Of a stretch of 10,460 nt of DNA, positions 1-7,000 are shown in pieces. The notes below the pieces were generated by a model. The model had not been told where the DNA came from, ran no database searches, and saw only the letters and a program-made list of their open reading frames with translations. This DNA is from Burkholderiales bacterium (GTDB lineage Bacteria > Pseudomonadota > Gammaproteobacteria > Burkholderiales > Burkholderiaceae_C). Location: the NCBI GenBank assembly GCA_947450745.1, contig CANFYD010000088.1, positions 1-10,460 on the forward strand, written 5' to 3'. The position numbers were made by a program, and so were the translations under genes. Each line of letters opens with the position of its first letter. The stretch's first letter is position 1.

Positions 1-1190
1 CGGGCAAACACGCCGAACGGCGGCAAGCCCAGAATGGCCAAGCTGCCCAGCATCAGGCCCCAGCCGACGGTGGGGCTGACCGTGATCAAACCGCGGATGT
101 CGTCCATCAGTTGACTGCCGGCCTTTTGAGTCGCGTGGCCAACGGCAAAGAAGATCGCCGACTTGATCAGCGAATGCACGGTCATGTGCAGCAGCCCGGC
201 GTAGCTGGCGATCGGGCCGCCCATGCCGAAGGCAAACGTCATCAGGCCCATGTGCTCGATCGACGAGTAGGCAAACATGCGCTTCACGTCTTTTTGCCGG
301 ATCAGAAAGAACACCGAGGCGACCACCGACAGCAGGCCGAAGCCCATCATCAATTGTCCGGTCAGGTTGCTTTGCAGCGCGCCATCCGTCAGCACCTTGC
401 AGCGCAGCACCGCGTAGAGCGCCACATTCAGCAGCAGGCCGGAGAGCACGGCGGAGACCGGCGTCGGGCCTTCGGCATGGGCATCGGGCAGCCAGTTGTG
501 CAGCGGCACCAGGCCGACCTTGGTGCCATAGCCGATGAACAAGAAGGCGAAGGCCAGCGTGATGATGTTGGGGTCGAGCTGCGCCTTGACCGCGTTCAAA
601 TGGGTCCACAGCAGGGCACCGCCGTCGGGGCCGATGACTTTCTCGGCCGCCATGTAAAGCAGGACGGTGCCGAATAGCGCTTGCGCGATGCCGACGCCGC
701 AGAGGATGAAGTATTTCCAGGCCGCCTCCAGGCTGGCCGCCGTGCGGTAGACGCTGACCAGCAGCACGGTGGTCAGCGTGGCCGCTTCCATCGCCACCCA
801 GACGATGCCCATATTGTTGGTGGTCAGCGCCAGCAGCATCGTGAAGGTGAACAGCTGATACATGCTGTGATAAAGCCGCAGGCGCGGCGGCGTCATCTTG
901 CCGAGATCGCTCTCGGTGCGCATATAGGGGCGCGAAAAAATCGCCGTGGTCAGGCCGACCAAACAAGTCAGGCTGACAAGAAAGGTGTTCAGCGCGTCGA
1001 GGTAAAACTCGCTTTGCCACAGCAGCAGCGGCCCCGCGCCGACCACCTGCGCGCTCAGCACGCCAGCGGCGATCAGCGTGCCGAGGCTGAAGCCGACGTT
1101 GATATCGCGCGCCTGCCTGCGGTGGCCCAGCAAGGCCAGCACCAAGCCGCCCAGCAGCGGCGTGGCGAGCAAGCAAGCGAGGGCAATCAT
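1..1190 (-). CDS. hyfF: Hydrogenase-4 membrane subunit HyfF, NuoL/Mrp-like (3' end cut by window edge)
   Basis: This is a polytopic inner-membrane protein of the complex I / Mrp antiporter superfamily, expected to be an ion-translocating subunit of a group-4 hydrogenase-like complex. About 396 codons are visible; E. coli HyfF has about 526, so the C-terminus is missing. The translation shows HyfF hallmarks: LEAAWKYFILCGVG, the antiporter signature around GTKVGLVPLHNWLPDAHAEG with its conserved Lys, PTPVSAVLSGLLLN, the broken-helix segment KDVKRMFAYSSIEHMG, and LGLPPFGVFA near the edge. The HNWLPDAHAEGPTPVSA form and KYFILCGVG separate it from HyfB. The start is taken as ATG at 1190; an in-frame GTG at 1199 is equally possible, and neither has a clear Shine-Dalgarno sequence. 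It lies 21 bases after hyfE on the same strand and is probably translated from the same message. The family call is firm. Confidence 0.93.
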   Translation of the reverse strand, partial: MIALACLLATPLLGGLVLALLGHRRQARDINVGFSLGTLIAAGVLSAQVVGAGPLLLWQSEFYLDALNTFLVSLTCLVGLTTAIFSRPYMRTESDLGKMTPPRLRLYHSMYQLFTFTMLLALTTNNMGIVWVAMEAATLTTVLLVSVYRTAASLEAAWKYFILCGVGIAQALFGTVLLYMAAEKVIGPDGGALLWTHLNAVKAQLDPNIITLAFAFLFIGYGTKVGLVPLHNWLPDAHAEGPTPVSAVLSGLLLNVALYAVLRCKVLTDGALQSNLTGQLMMGFGLLSVVASVFFLIRQKDVKRMFAYSSIEHMGLMTFAFGMGGPIASYAGLLHMTVHSLIKSAIFFAVGHATQKAGSQLMDDIRGLITVSPTVGWGLMLGSLAILGLPPFGVFA

Positions 1191-1211
1191 GGCAATCACG
1201 GCTTCAGCATC

Positions 1212-1871
1212 TCAGTCGTCTTTCAATTGTTCGAGGTGACTGATGTCAAGGCTGTCGAACTGCTCGCGAATCTGGAACATGAAGACGCCCAGGATCAGCA
1301 CGCCGATCAGCACATCCAGGGCAATGCCCAGCTCCACCACCATCGGCATGCCGTAGGTGGCGGCGGTGGCCGCGAAGAACAGGCCGTTCTCCATCGCCAA
1401 GAAGCCGATCACCTGCGGCACCGCTTGGGCGCGGGTGATCATCATCAAAAAGGACAGCAGCACGCAAGCCAGCGCAATGCCGAGCGTGCCGCTGGCCAGG
1501 GCCGAAGACAGGCGCGAGATCGGCATCGCCAGGTTGAAGGAGAAGATCACGATGGCGATGCCGATCAGCATGGTGGTCGGGATGTTGATCAGGGTTTCAA
1601 CATCCCATTTGATGTTCAGCCGGTTGATGACCCGGTGCAGCAAATAGGGGATCAGCAGCACTTTGAGCAGCAGCGTCAGCCCGGCCGACAAGTAGAGGTG
1701 GGGCTGATCGGTCAGGTAGCCGACGACGGCGGTGGCCAGCACCAGCGTGGCCCCTTGCAGCGTGAACAGGTTGAGCAGCGAGACGATGCGCCGCTGCGAG
1801 ATCATCGCGAAGGCCAGCATCAGCAAAATAGCCCCGAGCAAATTGACGAATTGGGTCAACAAGGCGGTCAT
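1212..1871 (-). CDS. hyfE: Hydrogenase-4 membrane subunit HyfE (NuoK-like)
   Basis: This 219-residue protein is very close in size to E. coli HyfE (about 216). It is almost wholly hydrophobic apart from an acidic tail ending in HLEQLKDD. The N-terminal half has several membrane helices. The C-terminal half carries the NuoK-like part with AVPQVIGFLAMENGLFFAA and a following VELGIALDVLIGVLILG helix; both contain the membrane-embedded Glu expected in the proton path of this family. It would sit in the inner membrane between the HyfC connector and the pump subunits. The ATG at 1871 is preceded by AGAAAGG about nine bases upstream, a usable ribosome-binding site, and lies only 16 bases after the hyfC stop. 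Gene order C-E-F without D is discussed in the findings. Confidence 0.94.
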   Translation of the reverse strand: MTALLTQFVNLLGAILLMLAFAMISQRRIVSLLNLFTLQGATLVLATAVVGYLTDQPHLYLSAGLTLLLKVLLIPYLLHRVINRLNIKWDVETLINIPTTMLIGIAIVIFSFNLAMPISRLSSALASGTLGIALACVLLSFLMMITRAQAVPQVIGFLAMENGLFFAATAATYGMPMVVELGIALDVLIGVLILGVFMFQIREQFDSLDISHLEQLKDD

Positions 1872-1887
1872 GGCGCGGGGCCTTTCT

Positions 1888-2835
1888 TCATTGGGTCAGC
1901 AAGAGGTGAACCAGCAGCCCGATGACGGCCATCAGGAAGGCGCTGGCGAGGAACTCCGGCACCCGAAAGATGCGCATCTTGGCCAGCAGCGTTTCCAGCA
2001 GCGCCAGCATGCAGCCGCCAAAGGCCAGCTTGCCCACCAGCACCGGCAGGGCCAGCAGCATGGCCAGCGGTGCCTGCGCCTCGGCAATGCCCCAAGGGCA
2101 GAACAGCGCCAGGCCGATGCAGGAATAGGCAAACAACTTCAGGCTGGCTGCCCATTCCAGCAGGGCCAGGTGGCGGCCCGAATATTCCAGGATCAAGGCC
2201 TCGTGGATCATCGTCAGCTCCAGGTGGGTGCTCGGGTTGTCGACCGGCACGCGGGCGTTTTCGGCCAGCGCCACCATCACGAAAGCCAGCGCGGCAAAGG
2301 CCAGGCCGGGGTAGATGACCAAGTCGCGGTGTGCCAGCGTTTCGACAATGGTGGTCAGCGAGGTGGACTTGGAGATCAGCGAGGCCGAAAACAGCACCAT
2401 CAGCAGGGCCGGTTCGGCCAGGAAGCCAATCAGCATTTCGCGCCTGGCCCCCATGCTGCCGAAGGCGGTGCCGACATCCATGGCGGCCAGCGAGATGAAG
2501 ATTCTGGCCAGCGCAAACAGCCCGACCAGCGCAATCGCGTCGGCGGCTGGTGCCAGCGGCAGGTCGGTGGACAGCGTCGGAATGATGGCGCAGACCAGGG
2601 TCAGGCTGCCGAACACCAGGTAGGGCGTCAGGCGGAACAGGCTGGAGGCCTGCTCGGCCAGTACCGATTCCTTGTTGAACAGCTTGTGCAACATCCGGTA
2701 GGGCTGCCAGAAGCTGGGGGCCGAGCGGTTTTGCAACCAGCAGCGGCACTGGTTGACCCAGCCGCTCAGCAGCGGCGCCAGCGCCAGCGCCAGCAAGATG
2801 TCCAGCAATTGGGACAGTGCGCCGCTGAAGCTCAT
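1888..2835 (-). CDS. hyfC: Hydrogenase-4 membrane subunit HyfC (NuoH-like)
   Basis: This 315-residue membrane protein is the NuoH/HyfC-type subunit that joins the membrane arm to the hydrophilic arm and lies near the quinone-like pocket in complex I relatives. Visible family motifs, in order, are FWQPYRMLHKLFNKESV after the first helix, FGSMGARREMLIGFLAEPAL in the middle, and ALAENARVPVDNPSTHLELT followed by MIHEALILEYSGRHLALLEW. The acidic and basic residues of this last loop are the most conserved part of the family. Length and motif spacing match complete HyfC, so the gene is intact. The start is ATG at 2835, 25 bases after the hyfB stop, with only a weak upstream purine stretch. It sits within the minus-strand operon between hyfB and hyfE. 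Confidence 0.95.
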   Translation of the reverse strand: MSFSGALSQLLDILLALALAPLLSGWVNQCRCWLQNRSAPSFWQPYRMLHKLFNKESVLAEQASSLFRLTPYLVFGSLTLVCAIIPTLSTDLPLAPAADAIALVGLFALARIFISLAAMDVGTAFGSMGARREMLIGFLAEPALLMVLFSASLISKSTSLTTIVETLAHRDLVIYPGLAFAALAFVMVALAENARVPVDNPSTHLELTMIHEALILEYSGRHLALLEWAASLKLFAYSCIGLALFCPWGIAEAQAPLAMLLALPVLVGKLAFGGCMLALLETLLAKMRIFRVPEFLASAFLMAVIGLLVHLLLTQ

Positions 2836-2860
2836 GGTGCAGGCCTGGGTCCAAACCTTG

Positions 2861-4876
2861 TCATCGCATCACCGCCATCAGGGTCGCGATCAGGGTCAGG
2901 AAGCTGTACAGCAGATAAGTCGCGATGCGGCCCTGTTGCATCAAGCTCATCAGGCGCGCCAAGTGGTTGGCCAGCTTGGCCAGCGGCAGATAGAGGCCGC
3001 TCCAGAACGGGTCGGCCACCGTCACCTGATAACGCGGTTGCGCATCGAACGGGGTGGGCAACTCGCGCTGGGTCAGGAAGAAGGGCTGAAAAATCTGCCG
3101 TATCGGCTGGCCGAAGCCTTCGGCGCTGTCCTGCATGCGCGCCGTGCCCCAGGCATAGCCGCAGGCCCAGGGCAGGCTGCGGCGCCAGCGGCCGTGGTAG
3201 AGCCGGCGCACCAGCAAAAACGTCAGCGCGCAACTGCCCAGAATGCCGAGCAGGACAATGACCGGGCCGTAACTGGCTTGCTCCAGGCCTACCGGTGCCA
3301 GCAACCAACCATGGCTGGCGAGGGCTGCGCCCAAGTCGGCCTGCACCAGTTGCTGGGTGATCGGCTCCAGCAGACTGATGAACTGGATCGGCAGCAAGCC
3401 CAGCGCCATGCAGCCCAGCGCCAGCCACAGCATGCCGGCGCGCTCCCAATGCCCGGCGTCGTGAGCCAGGGCCAATTTTTCTTCGCGCGGCTGGCCCAGA
3501 AAGATCACCCCGAAGAACTTGACCATGGTGTAGCCGGCCAGCGCTGCCACCAGCGCGATCAAGGCCGCCACCACTGGGATCAGCATGGTCAGCAAGGGCA
3601 GCGGCAAGCCTGGCGCGAACAGAAAACTTTGCAGCAGCAGCCATTCGGAGACAAAGCCGCCCAGCGGCGGCAGGCCCGCGCTGGCCAGCACGCCCAGCAG
3701 CGTCAGCCAAGCGACCCACGGCATGTGGCGGATCAAACCGCCCAGCTTGCCCAGGTTGCGCTCGGCGGTGGCGTGCAGCACGCAGCCGGTGCCAAGAAAC
3801 AGCAGGCTCTTGAAGCAGGAGTGACTGGCGACGTGATACAGCGCCGCCGTCAGGGCCAGGGCCGCCATCGGCTTCATGTCGAAGGCCGAGAAAATCAGCG
3901 TCAAGCCCAGTCCGACGAAGAGCAGGCCCATGTTCTCGATCGAGGAATAGGCCAGCAGCCGCTTCATGTCGGTCTGGACGGCCGCGAACACCACGCCGAA
4001 CAAGGCGGTGGCCAAGCCCAGCGCCAGCAGCACGCCACCCCACCACCAGAGCCGCAGGTGCAGCAGATCCAGCGAGACGCGCAACAAGCCGTAGATCGCG
4101 GTGTTCAGCATCACGCCGCTCATCAGGGCCGAGACCGGCGACGGCGCGGCCGGGTGCGCTTCCGGCAGCCAGACGTGCAGCGGCAGGATGCCGGCTTTGG
4201 CACCGAAGCCGAAGACAGCGAGCAAGAAGGCGGCCGAGGCCCAGAACGGCGTCAGCGCTTGGGCGCGCATATTGGCGAAGGTGTAGTCGCCGGTGTTGGC
4301 TTGCAGCACGCCAAAGCACAGCAGGATGGCGATGGCCCCGATGCGAGCCACGGTGATGTAGAGGTAGCCGGCACTGCGTACTTCGGGCGCGCGGTGGTTG
4401 GCGGTCACCAGAAAGTAGGACGAAAGCGCCATCACTTCCCACATCACCATGAAGGAATAGGCATCGTCGGCCAGCATCACGCCCGCCATGCTGACCAGAA
4501 AGACGTGGTATTCGAAGCAGAGCAGGCCGGGCGCCGTGCCTTCATTGCGGCGGAAGTAGCCGGCCGCAAAGATCGAAATGCCGGCCGAGGCGGCCCCCAG
4601 CACCATCAGGAAATAGGCCGACAAGGCATCCAGCCGCAAGTGAAAGGGCAGGCTGGGCAGGCCGATCGGCAGTTGCGCCGCCTGCGGCGTGTCGAGCACC
4701 GCGCTCAGCGCCACGCCGCACAGCGCCAAGCTCAGCAGCGCGCTGGCAGGGAACAGGTAGCGGGCCACGAACAGCAGCCGGTGCAAAGCCAGCGCACCGA
4801 CGGCCGCAATCAGCAGCCAACCGGCCATGATGAGCAGCAGCCCATCGAGTTGCAGCCATTGCGTCAACGGCGGCAT
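2861..4876 (-). CDS. hyfB: Hydrogenase-4 membrane subunit HyfB (NuoL/NuoM/Mrp-like antiporter subunit)
   Basis: This is the first gene of the operon and a 671-residue polytopic membrane protein (E. coli HyfB is about 672). It belongs to the Mrp antiporter-like proton pump subunits. Key features, numbered from a TTG three codons upstream of the chosen start, are a membrane Glu at about 150 in FMVMWEVMALSS, Lys at about 230 in FGFGAKAGILPLHVWLP, the signature PEAHPAAPSPVSALMSG at 241-257, and DMKRLLAYSSIENMG at 306-320. The C-terminal part has CGYAWGTARMQDSAEGFGQP and then ADPFWSGLYLPLAKLANHLA, typical of HyfB rather than HyfF. I chose ATG at 4876 because it is the first standard start and gives the family length; TTG at 4885 would add three residues. 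Neither has a strong ribosome-binding site. The complex could pump protons or sodium; the ion cannot be told from sequence. Confidence 0.94.
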   Translation of the reverse strand: MPPLTQWLQLDGLLLIMAGWLLIAAVGALALHRLLFVARYLFPASALLSLALCGVALSAVLDTPQAAQLPIGLPSLPFHLRLDALSAYFLMVLGAASAGISIFAAGYFRRNEGTAPGLLCFEYHVFLVSMAGVMLADDAYSFMVMWEVMALSSYFLVTANHRAPEVRSAGYLYITVARIGAIAILLCFGVLQANTGDYTFANMRAQALTPFWASAAFLLAVFGFGAKAGILPLHVWLPEAHPAAPSPVSALMSGVMLNTAIYGLLRVSLDLLHLRLWWWGGVLLALGLATALFGVVFAAVQTDMKRLLAYSSIENMGLLFVGLGLTLIFSAFDMKPMAALALTAALYHVASHSCFKSLLFLGTGCVLHATAERNLGKLGGLIRHMPWVAWLTLLGVLASAGLPPLGGFVSEWLLLQSFLFAPGLPLPLLTMLIPVVAALIALVAALAGYTMVKFFGVIFLGQPREEKLALAHDAGHWERAGMLWLALGCMALGLLPIQFISLLEPITQQLVQADLGAALASHGWLLAPVGLEQASYGPVIVLLGILGSCALTFLLVRRLYHGRWRRSLPWACGYAWGTARMQDSAEGFGQPIRQIFQPFFLTQRELPTPFDAQPRYQVTVADPFWSGLYLPLAKLANHLARLMSLMQQGRIATYLLYSFLTLIATLMAVMR

Positions 4877-5181
4877 CAGATGCAATGGTTCAACTTGCAG
4901 TGACGGCGTTGCATGTGCCGCTCGCCGCCGCAGGAGGGTTCAGCCCCAAATCACGCCGCATCACTTTCAACCCGGTTTGAAAACACAGCCTCAGTGTTGA
5001 TCCAAGGGGAGTGTTCTGGAGCCATCGTTTTCCCTCGACGCTTCAGCGCGACGCTTGCAGCTTCTGGATCGCTTGTTGCTGTTCAGGTTAGAGCCCATTC
5101 GCGCTGAGCTTGTCGAACAGTTGTCGAGGACTATCGCTTCAGTGAACCGTCTCGTGGCAGGCCTGCGGCTACCATCCGCCG
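4877..5181. other. Divergent intergenic region between hyfB and the ChaN-like gene
   Basis: This 305-base gap must hold the promoters for the leftward hyf operon and for the rightward lipoprotein gene. I see no convincing sigma-70 promoter on either strand and no well-matched sigma-54 promoter. No convincing coding region is present; the open frames crossing it lack recognisable protein character. It contains a copy of what looks like a common dispersed repeat at about 5096-5119 and a 12-codon frame running into the hyfB start (see findings). There is no good Shine-Dalgarno sequence in front of the gene starting at 5182. Confidence 0.5.
5096..5119. repeat. Copy of a GAGCTTGTCGAA-type dispersed intergenic repeat
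   Basis: The core TTCGCGCTGAGCTTGTCGAA matches, from memory, a short repeat that occurs many times between genes in beta- and gammaproteobacterial genomes. Only one copy is present in this window, so repetition cannot be shown here. Its role is unknown; such repeats often mark transcript ends or leader regions. Confidence 0.4.
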
Positions 5182-6030
5182 ATGCATTTATCCAAGACTT
5201 CTCCGTCGGCCGTTGCCGCTGCTTTTGCCGCTCCTGTAGCCGTTGTTCTTGCTGTTTTTGCGGGCCTGGCCGGCTGTGCAGCAGCGGCAGCCCCCGCCGA
5301 GCCCTTGGTCTTCAGCCAGCCGTTGATCCTGCTCGGTGAGGTGCACGACAACGCGGCTCAACATGCGCTGCGCTTGCGCGCGTTCGAAGCGTTGTTGGCC
5401 GGCGGTGCGCGGCCGACCTTGGCGCTGGAGCAGTTCGACCGCGAGTACCAGCCGGCCATCGACCGGGCGCTGAGGCAGACAGCGCCGCCGGATGCCGATG
5501 AGCTGATCGCCGTGGCCGGCGGTGCGGTGGACGGTTGGCAATGGGAGTTCTATCGCCCCTACATCGCCCTGGCGCTGCGTTATCGCTTGCCGATCAGCGC
5601 CGCCAATGTGTCACGCACCGAGTTGCGCAGCGTCATGCGCGACGGCCTGGCCGCCAGCGGCTTCGACCCACAAGTGCCCGAGCCCTTGCTGCAAGCGTTG
5701 GCCCAAAGCATCGAGGCCAGCCATTGCGGCGTGCTCGACAACGCCACCGCCCGCCGCATGGCGCTGGCCCAGGTCGCCCGTGATCAGTTCATGGCCCGCG
5801 TGGTGGAGCGCCATGCGGACCGAGGTGTGCTGCTGCTGGCCGGCAACGGCCATGTGCGTACCGATGTGGGCGCACCGCGCTGGCTGAGCGCCGCCACCCG
5901 CGCGCGCAGCGAAGCGGTCGGCGTGCTGGAGGCCGGCGACCCCACCGCCGCCTTCGACCGCTTCGTCTTCACGCCCTCCCAGCCCCGGCCCGACCCCTGC
6001 GACGCCTTCCGCCCAGCGGCCAAGCCTTGA
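5182..6030 (+). CDS. ChaN family lipoprotein (Tiki/TraB-like, putative haem-binding)
   Basis: This is a 282-residue secreted protein. The N-terminus has a hydrophobic signal segment (about 11-30) ending in the lipobox LAGC with Cys32, so it is probably a lipidated envelope protein. The mature part has the ChaN/Tiki superfamily pattern: LILLGEVHDNAAQH (49-61) with the GEVHDN metal/haem-site motif, TLALEQFDREYQ (79-90), a His-Cys pair at 181-182, ARDQFMA (199-205), and the second conserved site LLLAGNGHVRTDVG (217-230). Campylobacter ChaN binds haem and is linked to iron uptake; other superfamily members are metalloproteases, so the activity here is open. The gene stands alone, divergent from hyfB, with no TonB receptor or haem transporter beside it. 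The start ATG at 5182 lacks a clear ribosome-binding site but gives a complete signal peptide. Confidence 0.9.
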   Translation: MHLSKTSPSAVAAAFAAPVAVVLAVFAGLAGCAAAAAPAEPLVFSQPLILLGEVHDNAAQHALRLRAFEALLAGGARPTLALEQFDREYQPAIDRALRQTAPPDADELIAVAGGAVDGWQWEFYRPYIALALRYRLPISAANVSRTELRSVMRDGLAASGFDPQVPEPLLQALAQSIEASHCGVLDNATARRMALAQVARDQFMARVVERHADRGVLLLAGNGHVRTDVGAPRWLSAATRARSEAVGVLEAGDPTAAFDRFVFTPSQPRPDPCDAFRPAAKP

Positions 6031-6051
6031 GTCCAGTGCTTCTTCGGCTCC

Positions 6052-6170
6052 GTAGCGCGGGTCGAGACCCGCGAGCGATTTCGGCACGGGCAGCGACGTT
6101 CCAACAGGAGCGGGCTTGGCGCGACACGAGTGACACAGTCGGGTTGCACGCGGATCACGACCCGCCCTAC
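6052..6170. repeat. 119-bp element with 12-bp terminal inverted repeats (MITE-like or REP-like)
   Basis: The left end reads GTAGCGCGGGTC (6052-6063) and the right end GACCCGCCCTAC (6159-6170). The reverse complement of the right end matches the left end at 11 of 12 positions. The left end also forms its own hairpin, CGCGGGTC-GA-GACCCGCG (6056-6073), which could act as a transcript end for the preceding gene. The right half (6117-6170) recurs in the same orientation at 7096-7148. No open frame lies inside. Its small size, terminal repeats and second copy suggest a non-autonomous or REP-type intergenic element. Confidence 0.6.
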
Positions 6171-6224
6171 AACTGCTCCCGCGAGCACGCCGTTTCTCCG
6201 CGAACGCCGGGTGCCGCCAGGGAC

Positions 6225-6468
6225 TTGAACCTATATCCGGCAATTGACCGCTCCCCACCGCCTCGTAGATCTGATGTCTATTGAGTTTGCGCTGTCCGCA
6301 CGTCATCACCATCTGGGTGAGAACGCTACGCAGCCGATTGAGCCGCGCTACGGCACGCTGTCTGCGTTGTTTCTCCTGGTGGGCATCAGCCCACTGCGTC
6401 GGCGCGCCTTGCCATCGCGCCGCATCACAGCCCACTCAGCCGCGTTCAACTGCCGGATATAGGTTGAA
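6225..6468. repeat. 244-bp segment bounded by near-perfect 23-bp inverted repeats
   Basis: The left arm (6225-6247) and the reverse complement of the right arm (6446-6468) agree at 21 of 23 positions, sharing the core CCTATATCCGGCA. The enclosed 198 bases contain further hairpins: GTGGGC-ATCA-GCCCAC at 6379-6394, CGGCGCG/CGCGCCG with a 9-base loop at 6400-6422, and a short GCCG/CGGC stem near 6344-6356. No coding region is convincing. It could be a MITE, a relic of an insertion sequence, or the template of a structured RNA. Confidence 0.6.
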
Positions 6469-6478
6469 TGGCGCTCAC

Positions 6479-6742
6479 TCATTCATAGTGCGACCACAGG
6501 CGAAGAACTTTGACAGTCTTCTGATCTTGAAGCACTTCGTAGACGAGGCGATGTTGTATGTTGATTCGCCGCGAGTAGGCGCCTGATAGATCTCCGACCA
6601 GCTTTTCGTAAGGCGGCGGATTTTGAAAGGGATTCTGTTTGATGATGGCCAGCAGCTCCTGGGCGTTGGCCTTCAGTCCACTTGCAGCAAGCTTCTTTGC
6701 GTCCTTTTGTGCTTGCTTTGCGTAGACGAGCTCCCAGCTCAC
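6479..6742 (-). CDS. Type II toxin, Txe/YoeB family mRNA interferase
   Basis: This 87-residue basic protein has the size and layout of the YoeB/Txe branch of the RelE superfamily. These toxins cleave mRNA at the ribosomal A site when freed from antitoxin. The diagnostic C-terminal half reads YSRRINIQHRLVYEV (56-70) and then VKVLRLWSHYE (77-87). By alignment with E. coli YoeB, the catalytic set appears as Glu46 (in PYEKL), Arg65 (in HRLVY) and His85 near the C-terminus, so the toxin looks active. The start codon is GTG at 6742, and it overlaps the antitoxin stop in a GTGA arrangement, implying translational coupling with antitoxin made first. The local base composition is much lower in GC than the hyf genes (about 50% over 6481-6600 by hand count), consistent with horizontal acquisition. 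Confidence 0.93.
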   Translation of the reverse strand: MSWELVYAKQAQKDAKKLAASGLKANAQELLAIIKQNPFQNPPPYEKLVGDLSGAYSRRINIQHRLVYEVLQDQKTVKVLRLWSHYE

Positions 6743-6981
6743 CAGTCAAGCTCCTTGGCGCAGGCTTCGACCGGTTCGGCCATTCCTTCCTTGATCGATT
6801 CGCGCATGCCGGGCACCGAGAGCAGGAAGAGGGTTTCTTGAATGGCTTGCCAGTCCTCTGCTGCCAGCAGCACTGCGTCATGGCGCTTGCCTGCAATGGT
6901 GATGGGCTGATGTGACTCGGCCGTCTGATCCATCAGTCGATAGAGGTTGGCTCGGGCTTCGCTTGCGCTGAGTGTTTGCAT
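6739..6981 (-). CDS. Type II antitoxin, YefM/Axe (Phd/YefM) family
   Basis: This 80-residue protein starts MQTLSASEARANLYRLMDQ, the typical YefM/Phd DNA-binding N-terminus (compare MRTISYSEARQNL of E. coli YefM). It continues with PITIAGKRHDAVLLAAEDWQ and QETLFLLSVPGMRESI, the family's central strand and helix. The C-terminal tail (GMAEPVEACAKELDW) is the part expected to wrap and neutralise the toxin. ATG at 6981 is preceded by AGGAG six bases upstream, the best ribosome-binding site in the window, fitting a need for excess antitoxin. It overlaps the toxin gene by four bases. The protein should repress its own promoter together with the toxin, and a palindrome lies in the right place (see the operator entry). 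Confidence 0.93.
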   Translation of the reverse strand: MQTLSASEARANLYRLMDQTAESHQPITIAGKRHDAVLLAAEDWQAIQETLFLLSVPGMRESIKEGMAEPVEACAKELDW

Positions 6982-7000
6982 GATGAACTCCTAAGCCAAA

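Larger units (their letters stand above)
6031..6478. other. Non-coding region between the ChaN-like gene and the toxin gene, made of repeat structures
   Basis: This 448-base gap has no convincing gene. It consists mainly of two non-coding structures described separately: a 119-bp element with terminal inverted repeats (6052-6170) and a 244-bp segment bounded by 23-bp inverted repeats (6225-6468). The frames through it encode Arg/Ala-rich sequence without recognisable motifs. The right inverted repeat ends only ten bases from the toxin stop codon. Confidence 0.6.

Noticed and set aside
2832..4442. Second long minus-strand frame overlapping hyfB in another phase
   Set aside because: Arg- and Ala-rich translation without membrane helices or motifs; a frame shadow of hyfB. 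The 1868-2854 minus frame over hyfC is rejected for the same reason.
2753..4903. Very long open frame on the plus strand opposite hyfB
   Set aside because: Its translation is dominated by Gln, His, Arg and Gly with no domain, and the minus strand carries unmistakable HyfB. It is an artefact of high GC codon bias; the same holds for plus-strand frames at 111-677, 681-1925 and 1732-3261.
4899..4915. Possible sigma-54 promoter for hyfB (GG and GC spaced by 10 bases on the minus strand, CGGCAC with AACGC)
   Set aside because: The -24 part is fair but the -12 part lacks the TT before GC, and the implied leader would be only about 20 bases. Too weak to report as a feature.
6200..6270. A complete tRNA gene on the minus strand
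   Set aside because: Only a T-arm-like stretch is seen; no anticodon arm or pairing acceptor stem could be found.
5611..6435. 274-codon minus-strand frame across the ChaN-like gene and the inverted-repeat segment
   Set aside because: Most of it lies antisense to the ChaN coding sequence and the rest runs through repeat structures. I see no recognisable domain or ribosome-binding site.
6479..6981. A phage- or plasmid-borne addiction cassette with mobility genes
   Set aside because: No integrase, transposase or replication gene lies in the window; only short repeats support mobility.
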